Below are positions 7,489-15,222 of a stretch of DNA of 64,000 bases, in pieces. The position numbers and the translations under genes were made by a program. The stretch lies in contig DAISXR010000004.1 of NCBI GenBank assembly GCA_036825755.1, positions 1 through 64,000 on the forward strand, given 5' to 3'. Numbering within the stretch: position 1 is the first letter of the stretch; each line of letters starts with the position of its first letter. The notes beneath the pieces were generated by a model. The model was not told where the DNA came from. It searched no databases and was given only the letters and a program-made list of their open reading frames with translations. This DNA comes from JAJFTV01 sp036825755. GTDB taxonomy: Bacteria; Chloroflexota; Anaerolineae; Anaerolineales; Anaerolineaceae.

Positions 7489-8580
7489 ATGAGAAAAGAA
7501 ATCTGGCGGAACTTCGATTATCTGTTATTTGGGACCGTGGTGATCCTGAGCATATTTGGCATTGTCATGATGCAATCCGCCATCGCGGGCAGTGTCTCAT
7601 TGCTGAGCCACCCTGTTCGGCAGATCTATTTTCTGGTGTTGGGTCTGGTCACGATGATCATCGTATCGATCATCGATTATCAGTACTGGGCATCGCTGAC
7701 CAAGGTGATGTATCTGGTGGCTGTGATCCTGCTGATCCTCGTATTCCTGCTGGGTAAAGTTACCATGGGTGCTGCGCGCTGGCTGAACGCGGGTCTGGTC
7801 AACATTCAACCGGCCGAATTATCGAAGGTGGTGCTCATTCTGGTACTGGCAGATTACTTCTCTAAAACCCGTAACGCTGTACATGATTTCTGGTGGATTG
7901 GAAAGAGCCTGATCCTTGTAGCCGGCATGGTGGTCTGGATTGTTCTGCAGCCCAACCTGAGCATGACCATTGTGATGATGGTGCTGTGGTTCGCGTTGAT
8001 TTGGATGAGCGGCCTGAAAACCAAATACCTTTGGTGGTTTGGCCTGATAGGAATTGTTGGGGGGATCATTTTTTTCCTGTTCTTTATGGAAGATTACCAG
8101 AAACTGCGTATTATCCAGTTCCTTTATCCGGATGAAAATGCCAGTTATGGGAACGAATATAACGTCCAGCAGGCGTTAATCACCATCGGGTCAGGGGGAT
8201 GGTTTGGCCAGGGGTACGGGCAGAGCACCCAGGTACATCTTAAATTCCTGAAGGTGAGGCATACCGACTTTATCTTTTCTGCCATGGCGGCGGAGATTGG
8301 TTTTGTTGGCACCATGATCGTTATGGTGCTGCTTGCATTTGTGATTTTGAGGTGTTTCAGAGCTGCCAGACTGGCAAATGACTGGTTTGGGGCTCTGGTG
8401 GCGTATGGATTTGGTATACTCATATTCTTTCAAACAGCCGTGAACGTTGGGGTGAACCTCAACGTGATTCCAGTGACAGGGCTTACGTTGCCATTCATCA
8501 GTTATGGAGGCAGTTCGCTGCTTTCGCTGCTACTGGGAATTGGGCTGGTAGAGAGTATCGTTGCGCATCGTGTCACTTAG
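7489..8580 (+). CDS. rodA: SEDS peptidoglycan glycosyltransferase RodA
   Basis: A polytopic membrane protein of 363 residues with about ten hydrophobic helices. It polymerises lipid II into glycan strands during elongation. SEDS signatures include the GAARWLNAG segment with IQPAELSK (about 90-110) and the C-terminal NLNVIPVTGLTLPFISYGGSS (about 322-342), both hallmarks of RodA/FtsW. It is last in the mre operon, right after its partner PBP2, which favours RodA over FtsW. The stop codon lies inside the first unit of a tandem repeat array (8572-8655). Confidence 0.94.
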   Translation: MRKEIWRNFDYLLFGTVVILSIFGIVMMQSAIAGSVSLLSHPVRQIYFLVLGLVTMIIVSIIDYQYWASLTKVMYLVAVILLILVFLLGKVTMGAARWLNAGLVNIQPAELSKVVLILVLADYFSKTRNAVHDFWWIGKSLILVAGMVVWIVLQPNLSMTIVMMVLWFALIWMSGLKTKYLWWFGLIGIVGGIIFFLFFMEDYQKLRIIQFLYPDENASYGNEYNVQQALITIGSGGWFGQGYGQSTQVHLKFLKVRHTDFIFSAMAAEIGFVGTMIVMVLLAFVILRCFRAARLANDWFGALVAYGFGILIFFQTAVNVGVNLNVIPVTGLTLPFISYGGSSLLSLLLGIGLVESIVAHRVT

Positions 8581-8655
8581 AAGACTAAGTGTCTTAGAAA
8601 ACTAAGTGTCTTAGCAGACTAAGTGTCTTAGAAGACTGAGTGTCTAGCGGACTGA
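8572..8655. repeat. Tandem 17-bp repeat with self-complementary units
   Basis: About five units of GTGTCTTAGAAGACTAA follow one another, with the first diverged (GTGTCACTTAG...) and the last decaying into 8650-8660. Each unit contains CTTAG-NNN(N)-CTAAG, so the array can fold as a row of small hairpins. The best is CACTTAG/CTAAGTG around a 4-base loop at 8574-8591. It starts within the last codons of rodA and ends about 45 bases before gltX. Confidence 0.85.
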
Positions 8656-8700
8656 GTGACTTTGTAGAATATGTGACGCATTGTGGATTGGAGAAGAAGA

Positions 8701-10185
8701 ATGGATCATCGACCGGTACGTGTTCGTGTTGCCCCATCGCCGACGGGGAAATATCATCTTGGAAATGCCCGCACCGCCCTCATCGACTATCTGATGGCCC
8801 GCCAGAGCGGCGGTCAGTTTATTTTGCGCATTGAAGATACGGATACCAAACGATTTGTGGAAGGCGCTGAAGAGAAGCTGATCGATGCCATGCACTGGCT
8901 GGGATTGAGCTGGGATGAAGGCCCCGATGTGGGCGGCCCACACGCACCGTATACCCAAAGCCAGCGGAAAGAAATTTATCAAAAATACGCCGAGCAACTG
9001 GTGGACCAGGGTGATGCTTACTATTGTTTCTGCTCTCCTGAGCGACTATCTGCGCTGCGCCAGGAGCAGGAAAAGAAGAAGGAACCCCATCATTATGATG
9101 GCTTGTGCCGCTCGATCCCGATTGAAGAGGCTCGACGGCGGATTCAAAACGGCGAGAAAGCAGTGGTAAGGTTCAAATCACCAAAAGAGGGACAGATCAC
9201 GGTTCATGATCATTTGCGCGGCGATATCACCCTGGATAATCGCAACATTGATGATTTTATTCTGGTGAAATCAAACGGTCTGGCGGTCTATCACCTGGCG
9301 GCTATGGTGGATGATCATCTGATGGGCATCACCCATGTGGTGCGGGGAGCCGAGTGGCTGGCAACCTTCCCGCTGCATGCGATGATCTACAGGGCTTTTG
9401 GTTGGACCGAGCCGGTCTGGCTGCATCTATCGCTTTTCCTGAAGCCTTCGGGGAAAGGTAAGATGAGCAAGCGCGATGCTGCCGAAATGGCAAAAGACGG
9501 GTATTCCATTTATATTGAAGATTTACGCGAACTGGGATATTTGCCTGAAGCGGTGGTGAACTGGATGATTTTGATGGGGTGGAGTCTGGATGATCACACC
9601 GAGTTCTTCACCCTGCAGGATCTGATCGACAATTTCTCGATCGACCGCTGCAATCCCTCACCGGCAGCCATTAATTTCACCAAACTGGATCATTTCAACG
9701 GACTGCACATCCGTAATACGCCGGTTGATAAACTGGCAGCATTGATCAAGCCGTTTTTTGAGAAAGAAGGCTATCAGGTGGATGACACCGTTCTGCTGGC
9801 GCTGACACCGCTGGTTCAGGAACGTATGGTCACTTTGGATGACTCGGTAAAATTTGCCGGTTTCTTCTTTGAAAAAGAGGTCATCCCTGAGGTGGCGGAA
9901 CTCCCCGGAAAAAATATGAGCCCGGCTGAGACTATTCAGGTGTTGAAGGACGTGATTGCGAGGCTGGAACCACTTCCCGATATTGCCCATGATACCGCCG
10001 AACCGATCTTGCGGACCTATATTGAGGAGAGCGAATATTCAGCAGGCCAGGTTTTTGGCATCATGCGTGTAGCAGTTACCGGCCAGATGGTCAGCCCTCC
10101 GCTATTTGAAAGTATGGTCATCATCGGCAGGGAAACGGTACTTTCCCGCCTGAATAAGGCTGTGGAGCTACTGCAAAACACGTAA
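8701..10185 (+). CDS. gltX: Glutamyl-tRNA synthetase
   Basis: A class I aminoacyl-tRNA synthetase of 494 residues that charges tRNA-Glu. It shows VAPSPTG-K-YHLGNART (the HIGH motif as H19-L-G-N22), GxxRxEDTD (LRIEDTDTKRF) and K254-M-S-K-R258, the KMSKS loop. The anticodon-binding helical domain fills the C-terminal third. The ATG at 8701 follows GGAG (8689-8692) by 8 bases; an upstream TTG at 8683 is less likely. A tRNA-Gln gene lies 131 bases downstream. No glnS is in the window, so a non-discriminating enzyme that also charges tRNA-Gln is possible but cannot be decided here. Confidence 0.95.
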   Translation: MDHRPVRVRVAPSPTGKYHLGNARTALIDYLMARQSGGQFILRIEDTDTKRFVEGAEEKLIDAMHWLGLSWDEGPDVGGPHAPYTQSQRKEIYQKYAEQLVDQGDAYYCFCSPERLSALRQEQEKKKEPHHYDGLCRSIPIEEARRRIQNGEKAVVRFKSPKEGQITVHDHLRGDITLDNRNIDDFILVKSNGLAVYHLAAMVDDHLMGITHVVRGAEWLATFPLHAMIYRAFGWTEPVWLHLSLFLKPSGKGKMSKRDAAEMAKDGYSIYIEDLRELGYLPEAVVNWMILMGWSLDDHTEFFTLQDLIDNFSIDRCNPSPAAINFTKLDHFNGLHIRNTPVDKLAALIKPFFEKEGYQVDDTVLLALTPLVQERMVTLDDSVKFAGFFFEKEVIPEVAELPGKNMSPAETIQVLKDVIARLEPLPDIAHDTAEPILRTYIEESEYSAGQVFGIMRVAVTGQMVSPPLFESMVIIGRETVLSRLNKAVELLQNT

Positions 10186-10267
10186 AAAACATCATCACGG
10201 TGCCTTTTCTACTCCGTCCATCCGGTCAAAAAACAGGAAATTGCCTTAAAAAATGACCCTTAAAAAT

Positions 10268-10297
10268 CTGGACTGGATCAAAGAATGCTGGTAGAAT
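10268..10297 (+). promoter_or_regulatory. Promoter of tRNA-Gln
   Basis: CTGGAC (10268-10273), an 18-base spacer and TAGAAT (10292-10297) precede the tRNA by 19 bases. The layout matches the promoter proposed for the Rel gene (TTGGAC, 18, TATAAT). Confidence 0.5.
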
Positions 10298-10316
10298 AGG
10301 CACCGTTCAGTTAGAT

Positions 10317-10386
10317 TGCGGCGTCGTCTAATGGCAGGACAGCAGGCTCTGAACTTGTATGTGATGGTTCGACTCCATCCGCCGCA
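10317..10386 (+). tRNA. tRNA-Gln(CTG)
   Basis: A 70-base cloverleaf. The acceptor stem TGCGGCG/CGCCGCA is fully paired. The D-arm is GTCTAATGGCAGGAC, the anticodon loop CTCTGAA gives anticodon CTG, and the T-arm is GATGG-TTCGACT-CCATC. The anticodon stem GCAGG/CTTGT contains two G-U pairs. No CCA is encoded. A run of eight T (10393-10400) follows, probably ending transcription. Confidence 0.9.
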
Positions 10387-10421
10387 TCTATCTTTTTTTT
10401 AACCCCCCAAATTGATCATTG

Positions 10422-11693
10422 CTACTTGATTTGATTTTCAGGATCCTCATGGTTGGAGATTTCCTGATCGAGTTGTGATTCCTGCAGAGCGATTTCAATA
10501 TTTTCTTTCAGACGTTTGCGGTCTTTCTTGCTCCCCCGAAGAGATTTCAGCAAAACCTGGCTTACCTTGCCTGCCAGCTCCTTCATGGCCTGGGTGCTGA
10601 CGCGCTCCCCTTTCGCAAACCAGTTGACCGCTGCATAACCCATCGCGACCGTCATCGAGGAAGCGATGACCGATGAAAGGATCCAGCCTGGGATGCCGCC
10701 CAGTTTACTGAGCTGATAGAACAGGGTGCGGCCTAAAAAGGCCAACCCAAACGTCATCACCAACTCACGAGCCCGGCTCTTGTTGATCTCATAATTGTAG
10801 ATACGGGCGATTCCCATCACCATGGAGGTCTGATTAAGCAGCAGGGGAATGAAATCGATCATGGGGAGCGGCGTGAGGGCGATCACACCGGAAAGAGTCG
10901 CTGCACTGACGATGCTTTTCCAGGCCAGCTTCCAACGGTATTGCGGCAAAGCACGGCCCAGCGCTGCCATGATCTGCGGTTCTTCCGCTGCAATGGCATA
11001 CAGTACTTTCGCGAGATTTTGCGAATCCTTTGCGGAGATCGGGATGATCTTTTCAGATGAAATACCCAGGGTATGAGCTGCATTTTGAACCACGTGGGTA
11101 ATTTCGTGACCCACCAGATCCATTTTGTTCATCACCACAATGTAGGGTTTGTTGAGGTCTGCCAGGGCGGTAAATAATTCCCGTTCCGATTTTTTGATTC
11201 CCTGGGAGGCGTCAAAAAGGATGACCAGAAAATCTGCCTGAGAAGCTGCGTCGAAAGCTTTCCTGCGATGTTCTTCACCAGCAGCTCCTGCAGCATCGGC
11301 GCCGGGGGTATCGACCACACTGAACAGCGGCGCACTACCTTCCAGAGTCTCACGGGTGGTGCCGGGGATGGGGCTTACCTCGGCAAAAAACTGGTCCTTG
11401 CCCTGCACAAACTGGTTATACAGGGTCGATTTTCCAACATTGGCGGGGCCAACCACCGCAATTTTTGATTTGTTGCCCATACTGAATCGGGCCTGGTTAG
11501 CAGCCAGCCTGGCTAATATCCTCCACATATTGCTGCGGGAGGGGATGCGATCTGTAAATTGTTTCAGGCTCATCCGATCGGCATCCGGCAGTGCTTCCCA
11601 GATATTTTGAAGGACGTTGCGTGAATCCTCAGGCATCCAGTCAGGGGTCTTGAGGTGATCTTCTTTTGGGTTTTGGGGTTCTTTTGTAACCAT
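10422..11693 (-). CDS. Era/EngA-like GTPase with C-terminal DUF697 membrane domain
   Basis: A 423-residue TRAFAC-class GTPase. Its motifs are in order: G1 GPANVGKST (about 82-90), G3 DTPGAD, G4 NKMD and G5 SAK. The C-terminal half (from about residue 245) has hydrophobic helices (LSGVIALTPLPMIDFIPLLL, then a second pair) and resembles DUF697, so the protein is probably membrane-associated. The last 40 residues are highly charged. The ATG at 11693 is chosen because it falls at the predicted transcription start of a well-formed promoter; upstream in-frame ATGs at 11702 and 11729 lie inside the promoter and terminator hairpin. No ribosome binding site is visible. The cellular role is unknown. 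Confidence 0.82.
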   Translation of the reverse strand: MVTKEPQNPKEDHLKTPDWMPEDSRNVLQNIWEALPDADRMSLKQFTDRIPSRSNMWRILARLAANQARFSMGNKSKIAVVGPANVGKSTLYNQFVQGKDQFFAEVSPIPGTTRETLEGSAPLFSVVDTPGADAAGAAGEEHRRKAFDAASQADFLVILFDASQGIKKSERELFTALADLNKPYIVVMNKMDLVGHEITHVVQNAAHTLGISSEKIIPISAKDSQNLAKVLYAIAAEEPQIMAALGRALPQYRWKLAWKSIVSAATLSGVIALTPLPMIDFIPLLLNQTSMVMGIARIYNYEINKSRARELVMTFGLAFLGRTLFYQLSKLGGIPGWILSSVIASSMTVAMGYAAVNWFAKGERVSTQAMKELAGKVSQVLLKSLRGSKKDRKRLKENIEIALQESQLDQEISNHEDPENQIK

Positions 11694-11700
11694 ACCCTTC

Positions 11701-11729
11701 ATTATAAAAAATCCCCGCGATTTATTCAA
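11701..11729 (-). promoter_or_regulatory. Promoter embedded in a terminator, possibly leaderless
   Basis: On the minus strand, TTGAAT (11729-11724) lies in the loop of the terminator hairpin. A 17-base spacer follows, and TATAAT (11706-11701) overlaps the T-tract. The predicted start site is at 11694-11693, exactly at the ATG of the GTPase. Confidence 0.6.
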
Positions 11730-11738
11730 TCGCGGGGT
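11706..11738 (-). terminator. Rho-independent terminator of the small Cys-rich gene
   Basis: On the minus strand, CCCCGCGATT and AATCGCGGGG pair perfectly over 10 bp around a 5-base loop, followed by ATTTTTT. It ends transcription of the gene at 11789-12022 and shares bases with the next promoter. Confidence 0.85.
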
Positions 11739-11788
11739 ACCGAAAATTTATGCTCACTTATGATCGATTGCTGAACACGGGATGCTGT

Positions 11789-12022
11789 TTAATACTCTTC
11801 TTCGCTTTCGTCTGACCAAAGTTCTTCGTCATCGTCTTCTTCGGCTTCATCCCAATCTTCCAATTCATCGTTTTCTTCGTCCCAATCATCTTCGGCGATG
11901 ACATCAGAAGAGGGGGTGAATGTCATACAGCCTTCGTTTGGATCAATTTCCACAGCGGCTGCGCTGCAATATCCCTCATCAAGAAAGCTGCAATCGATAT
12001 AGTGACAACGAATTCGTGGCAT
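11789..12022 (-). CDS. Small Cys-rich protein with a very acidic tail
   Basis: A 77-residue protein in two parts. The N-terminal 35 residues hold four Cys (CHYIDC, GYC, GC) spaced C-x4-C-x6-C-x11-C, similar to small DUF1540-like metal-binding modules. The remaining 40 residues are almost all Asp, Glu, Trp and Ser. The ATG at 12022 has GGAGG 7 bases upstream; an in-frame TTG at 12028 is less likely. It ends in its own strong terminator, so it is a single-gene unit. Zinc or iron binding is inferred from the Cys only. The acidic tail could mimic nucleic acid or mediate protein contacts. Confidence 0.7.
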   Translation of the reverse strand: MPRIRCHYIDCSFLDEGYCSAAAVEIDPNEGCMTFTPSSDVIAEDDWDEENDELEDWDEAEEDDDEELWSDESEEEY

Positions 12023-12148
12023 GTTCAATCCTCCAGCAAGAATAGTGACCTATGTGACGATATTTCCCTGTAAAATTTCGGGGAGATTTTACCGCAATGA
12101 TTACGTTTCGTAAAGGAAATCTGATGAATCAACTCCGTATATGCCTGA

Positions 12149-14362
12149 TTAACCAGGTTTCACGCGGTGTGTTTCGAGCACATTGGGCAGGTTTTCGATT
12201 CTCGTCAGCAGGCGGCTGAGTTGTTCGATATCCATCACTTCGATCACCAGATTGATGGCTGCCAGATTGTGGTTGATCTTTAAATTCATATTGATGACGT
12301 TGATGCTCTCATTGTTCAGTACGTTCGAAATATCCCCCATTAAGCCTTGACGGTCATACGCCTTAATTTCGATAGTGACAGGGTACGTTAATGCTGCCTG
12401 ACCCCAGGATACGCGAATCAAGCGCTCGTGCTCATCATTGCGCAGCACATTGGGGCAGTCTTCACGGTGGATGGTCACACCGCGACCGCGTGTGATGTAG
12501 CCAATGATCGGGTCGCCCGGAGCAGGCTCACAGCAATGCGCGATACTGGTTTGCATCCCACGTAAACCCATCACCGTCACCGAATTGGAGCCTGCCTGAA
12601 CCTTGCTGGGGGCGTGGGTGAGCAGTTGATCATCAATTTTCTGTGTTTCAGATATACGGGTGATGATTTTGCCGGTGGAAAGATCACCGGTACCTACCGC
12701 GGCATACAGATCATCGACGGTTTTATACTCCAGCACACCCAGCATTGATTCCAGGTCGGTATCCTGCATACCGAGACGGCGCAGTTCGCGTTCAACAATG
12801 ATCTTTCCCTGAGCGATGTTTTGCTCGTAATTTTGCCACTTGAACCACTGCTTGATCTTTGAACGTGCGCGTTGTGTGTTGACCAGCCCAAGGTTTTTGT
12901 TGAGCCAGTCACGGCTGGGCCCACCCTGTTTGGAGGTGAGCACCTGTACCTGATCGCCAGTTTTGAGAATGTAATCCAGATTAACCAGTTTCCCGTTGAT
13001 TTTGGCGCCCCGGCAGCGGTGACCGATTTCTGTGTGAACATGGTAGGCAAAGTCAATGGGTGTGGAACCGGCAGGCAGGTCGATGATATCGCCTTTGGGT
13101 GTAAATACGTATACACGATCGTTGAAGACATCCGGTTTGATGCCTTCAGCGAACTCCTGCGAGTCTTCCACCTCCTGGCGCCATTCCATGATCCTGCGTA
13201 CCCAGTTGATGCGCTGCTGGTAGGATTCGGCCATTTCGCCTTTTTCCTTGTAGCGCCAGTGAGCCGCGATACCGTACTCGGCATTGTAATCCATTTCGCT
13301 GGTGCGGATCTGCACCTCGAGCGGTTTACCGTCTTCATAGATAATGGCGGTGTGCAGGGACTGGTAGAAGTTATTCTTGGGTGCTGCGATATAGTCGTCA
13401 AACTCCTGCGGGATAGGACGCCAGTGCATATGGATGACGCCTAACGCGGCATAACAGGTTTGAACATCTTTTACAATCAGGCGCACCCCGCGCAAATCGC
13501 GAACCATTTCAAACGGTTCGCCCTTTTCGATCATTTTTGCGTAAATCGAATAGATATGCTTGGGCCGGCCGCTGATCTCACAATCGATGCCGGACTGCTT
13601 CATGATGGATGAGAGATTGCAGATGATATCGGCAATCTGCTTTTCGCGGGTTGTGCGGTTATCTGCCAGATTGTCGGCAATTTCTTTGTATTTGTCAGGG
13701 TTTACATAGCGAAATGAGAGGTCTTCCAGCTCCCATTTGAGCTTCCACAACCCCAGGCGGTTCGCCAGAGGGGCGAAGATATCCAATGTTTCCTGGGCGA
13801 TGGGCTGCTGTTTCTCTTCGGGGAGGAAGGACATCATACGCATATTGTGGAGCCGGTCGGCCAGTTTAATCAGCACCACGCGCACATCCTCGCTCATGGC
13901 GATGAATGTCTTGCGAAGAATCTCATTTTTCAGATCTTTCGACCTGCTTCTACGGATCTCTTCCTCTTTTTGTTGCTGCGATTTATCGGCTGCGACTTCG
14001 GTACCATTTTCTCGCACATATTCACTATCAACACGCGAAACACGCGGGAGGTTGATCAATCTGGTGACACCGTCTACCAGTTTACCCACCTCAGGTCCAA
14101 ATGTATCGATGATATCTTTGATGGTGAGATTGGTGTTCTCTACCGTGTCGTGCAGGATTCCGGCGATGATCACGGGAGGGGGAACGCTCATGTCGATCAA
14201 AATCGATGCGACAGCGATGCAGTGAGAAATGTAAGGTTCCCCAGAGAAGCGTTTCTGCCCGGCATGAGCCTTTTCAGCCATCTTGTACGCCTTCATGATT
14301 TCTTCACGTTCAATGGGTGAATAAATTTCAGGCAGACTGGACATCAACGTTTCAATTTTCAT
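12149..14362 (-). CDS. rel: Rel/SpoT-family (p)ppGpp synthetase/hydrolase
   Basis: The stringent-response enzyme of 737 residues. Its domains are the HD hydrolase (about 25-180), (p)ppGpp synthetase (about 240-370, with GRPKHIYSIYAKM and YQSLHT), TGS (about 405-465, VYVFTPKGDIIDLPAGST), a helical/zinc-finger region with HCCEPAPGD, and ACT at the C-terminus (about 660-735). Two catalytic details are unusual. The hydrolase motif reads H71-D-T-V-E-N76, where the family has HDxxED. The synthetase signature reads E320-F-D-D323, the acidic form found in synthetase-only RelA, rather than the RxKD of bifunctional enzymes. The protein may therefore mainly synthesise (p)ppGpp. No strong ribosome binding site precedes the ATG at 14362. 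Confidence 0.9.
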   Translation of the reverse strand: MKIETLMSSLPEIYSPIEREEIMKAYKMAEKAHAGQKRFSGEPYISHCIAVASILIDMSVPPPVIIAGILHDTVENTNLTIKDIIDTFGPEVGKLVDGVTRLINLPRVSRVDSEYVRENGTEVAADKSQQQKEEEIRRSRSKDLKNEILRKTFIAMSEDVRVVLIKLADRLHNMRMMSFLPEEKQQPIAQETLDIFAPLANRLGLWKLKWELEDLSFRYVNPDKYKEIADNLADNRTTREKQIADIICNLSSIMKQSGIDCEISGRPKHIYSIYAKMIEKGEPFEMVRDLRGVRLIVKDVQTCYAALGVIHMHWRPIPQEFDDYIAAPKNNFYQSLHTAIIYEDGKPLEVQIRTSEMDYNAEYGIAAHWRYKEKGEMAESYQQRINWVRRIMEWRQEVEDSQEFAEGIKPDVFNDRVYVFTPKGDIIDLPAGSTPIDFAYHVHTEIGHRCRGAKINGKLVNLDYILKTGDQVQVLTSKQGGPSRDWLNKNLGLVNTQRARSKIKQWFKWQNYEQNIAQGKIIVERELRRLGMQDTDLESMLGVLEYKTVDDLYAAVGTGDLSTGKIITRISETQKIDDQLLTHAPSKVQAGSNSVTVMGLRGMQTSIAHCCEPAPGDPIIGYITRGRGVTIHREDCPNVLRNDEHERLIRVSWGQAALTYPVTIEIKAYDRQGLMGDISNVLNNESINVINMNLKINHNLAAINLVIEVMDIEQLSRLLTRIENLPNVLETHRVKPG

Positions 14363-14403
14363 TCAAATATTGGCCTCTATTAATCACTTTCAATCGGATA
14401 CTC

Positions 14404-14433
14404 ATTATAATCATTTCGAATCAGAAAGTCCAA
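14404..14433 (-). promoter_or_regulatory. Promoter of the rel gene
   Basis: On the minus strand, TTGGAC (14433-14428), an 18-base spacer and TATAAT (14409-14404). Transcription would start about 35 bases before the ATG at 14362. Confidence 0.6.
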
Positions 14434-14448
14434 AGCTGTAAGGCTTTC

Positions 14449-15117
14449 TTAACGATTGCGGTGATCAGAAATTTCCATCATCAGGTCTGTCAATGAGCAG
14501 TCGGCAAGGGACTCAAGAATCTTATCGGCAGTGCTGAAATCGAGACCCTGGGTGATCACATTGGGCACTGCCACACAGAACAAACCGGCCTGTTTAGCCG
14601 CAAGAAGACCATTGTAGGAGTCTTCAAAAGCAAGCGCCTGGTGAGGATTGACGCCCAAACGCTTGACTGCAAGTGTGTACAATGCCGGATCCGGCTTTAC
14701 TTTCTGAACATCTTCCCTTACGCAGATCGCGTCAAACAAATGCTTGATCTGGTATTGCTCCAGATAAGGGATGACCCAATTCGCGCCCGAACTGGATGCA
14801 ACGGCCACTTTCAAACCGAGACTCTTAGCCTGTTGCAAATATTCTGCCACGCCGGGCTGCAAAGGCATTTCGGCCATATACTGATCAAACAGACGACGGC
14901 GTTCCGTCTGGATCTTCTGTAAATCCAGGGGCTCTGAAACACGCGCCTGAAGATTTTCAACCGGATCAAAAACCTCCAATGACGCTCCCACGCAAGCCAG
15001 CCACTCGGTCAACTCAAGCCGGGCGCCATTTTGCTGATAAATTTTCTGCCAGGATATGAATTCAGGTTCTTCCGTATTTAAAATTAATCCGTCAAAGTCA
15101 AAAACCAGCGCATGAAT
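14449..15117 (-). CDS. HAD-superfamily hydrolase (beta-phosphoglucomutase-like), start codon unclear
   Basis: A subfamily I HAD phosphatase/phosphomutase. Motif I is D-F-D-G (in ALVFDFDGLILNTEEPEF, coded at about 15111-15058), motif II is ASSSG, motif III KPDPALY, and motif IV EDSYNGLLAA. The region upstream of 15012 must be coding because it contains the catalytic aspartates, yet this frame has no ATG, GTG or TTG between the upstream TGA (near 15193) and the DFDG. ATT at 15117 or ATC near the GGAGG at about 15152 are the only candidates. A nearby ATG (15113) is one base out of frame, and a single extra base after it would give M-R-L-V-F-D-F-D-G. Either the start is non-standard or a base has been lost, in the genome or the assembly. 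The substrate is unknown. Confidence 0.75.
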   Translation of the reverse strand: MHALVFDFDGLILNTEEPEFISWQKIYQQNGARLELTEWLACVGASLEVFDPVENLQARVSEPLDLQKIQTERRRLFDQYMAEMPLQPGVAEYLQQAKSLGLKVAVASSSGANWVIPYLEQYQIKHLFDAICVREDVQKVKPDPALYTLAVKRLGVNPHQALAFEDSYNGLLAAKQAGLFCVAVPNVITQGLDFSTADKILESLADCSLTDLMMEISDHRNR

Positions 15118-15162
15118 GAGACTACCATTATTGTTGATGATAATTCCTCCGCAGACGTAACC

Positions 15163-15206
15163 GCATTCCAGGCAGAGGATCTGAAAAATCAGTCAGCCTG
15201 GAATGC
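15163..15206. repeat. 11-bp perfect inverted repeat between Ldh and HAD genes
   Basis: GCATTCCAGGC (15163-15173) and GCCTGGAATGC (15196-15206) pair perfectly. Inside the loop, CTGA-AAAA-TCAG (15181-15192) can form a second small hairpin. There is no T-run, so it looks like an intercistronic RNA structure rather than a terminator. Confidence 0.6.
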
Positions 15207-15222
15207 AGCGCAAAATGAATTT

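Noticed and set aside
8572..8655. Possible CRISPR array
   Set aside because: The units are 17 bases long and directly abutting, with no unique spacers and no cas genes nearby.
12872..13444. 190-residue plus-strand frame opposite rel
   Set aside because: It lies wholly antisense to the conserved rel gene, with no ribosome binding site and no family resemblance.
14449..15012. Start of the HAD hydrolase at TTG 15012
   Set aside because: It would remove the DFDG nucleophile motif, which is encoded in the same open frame just upstream.
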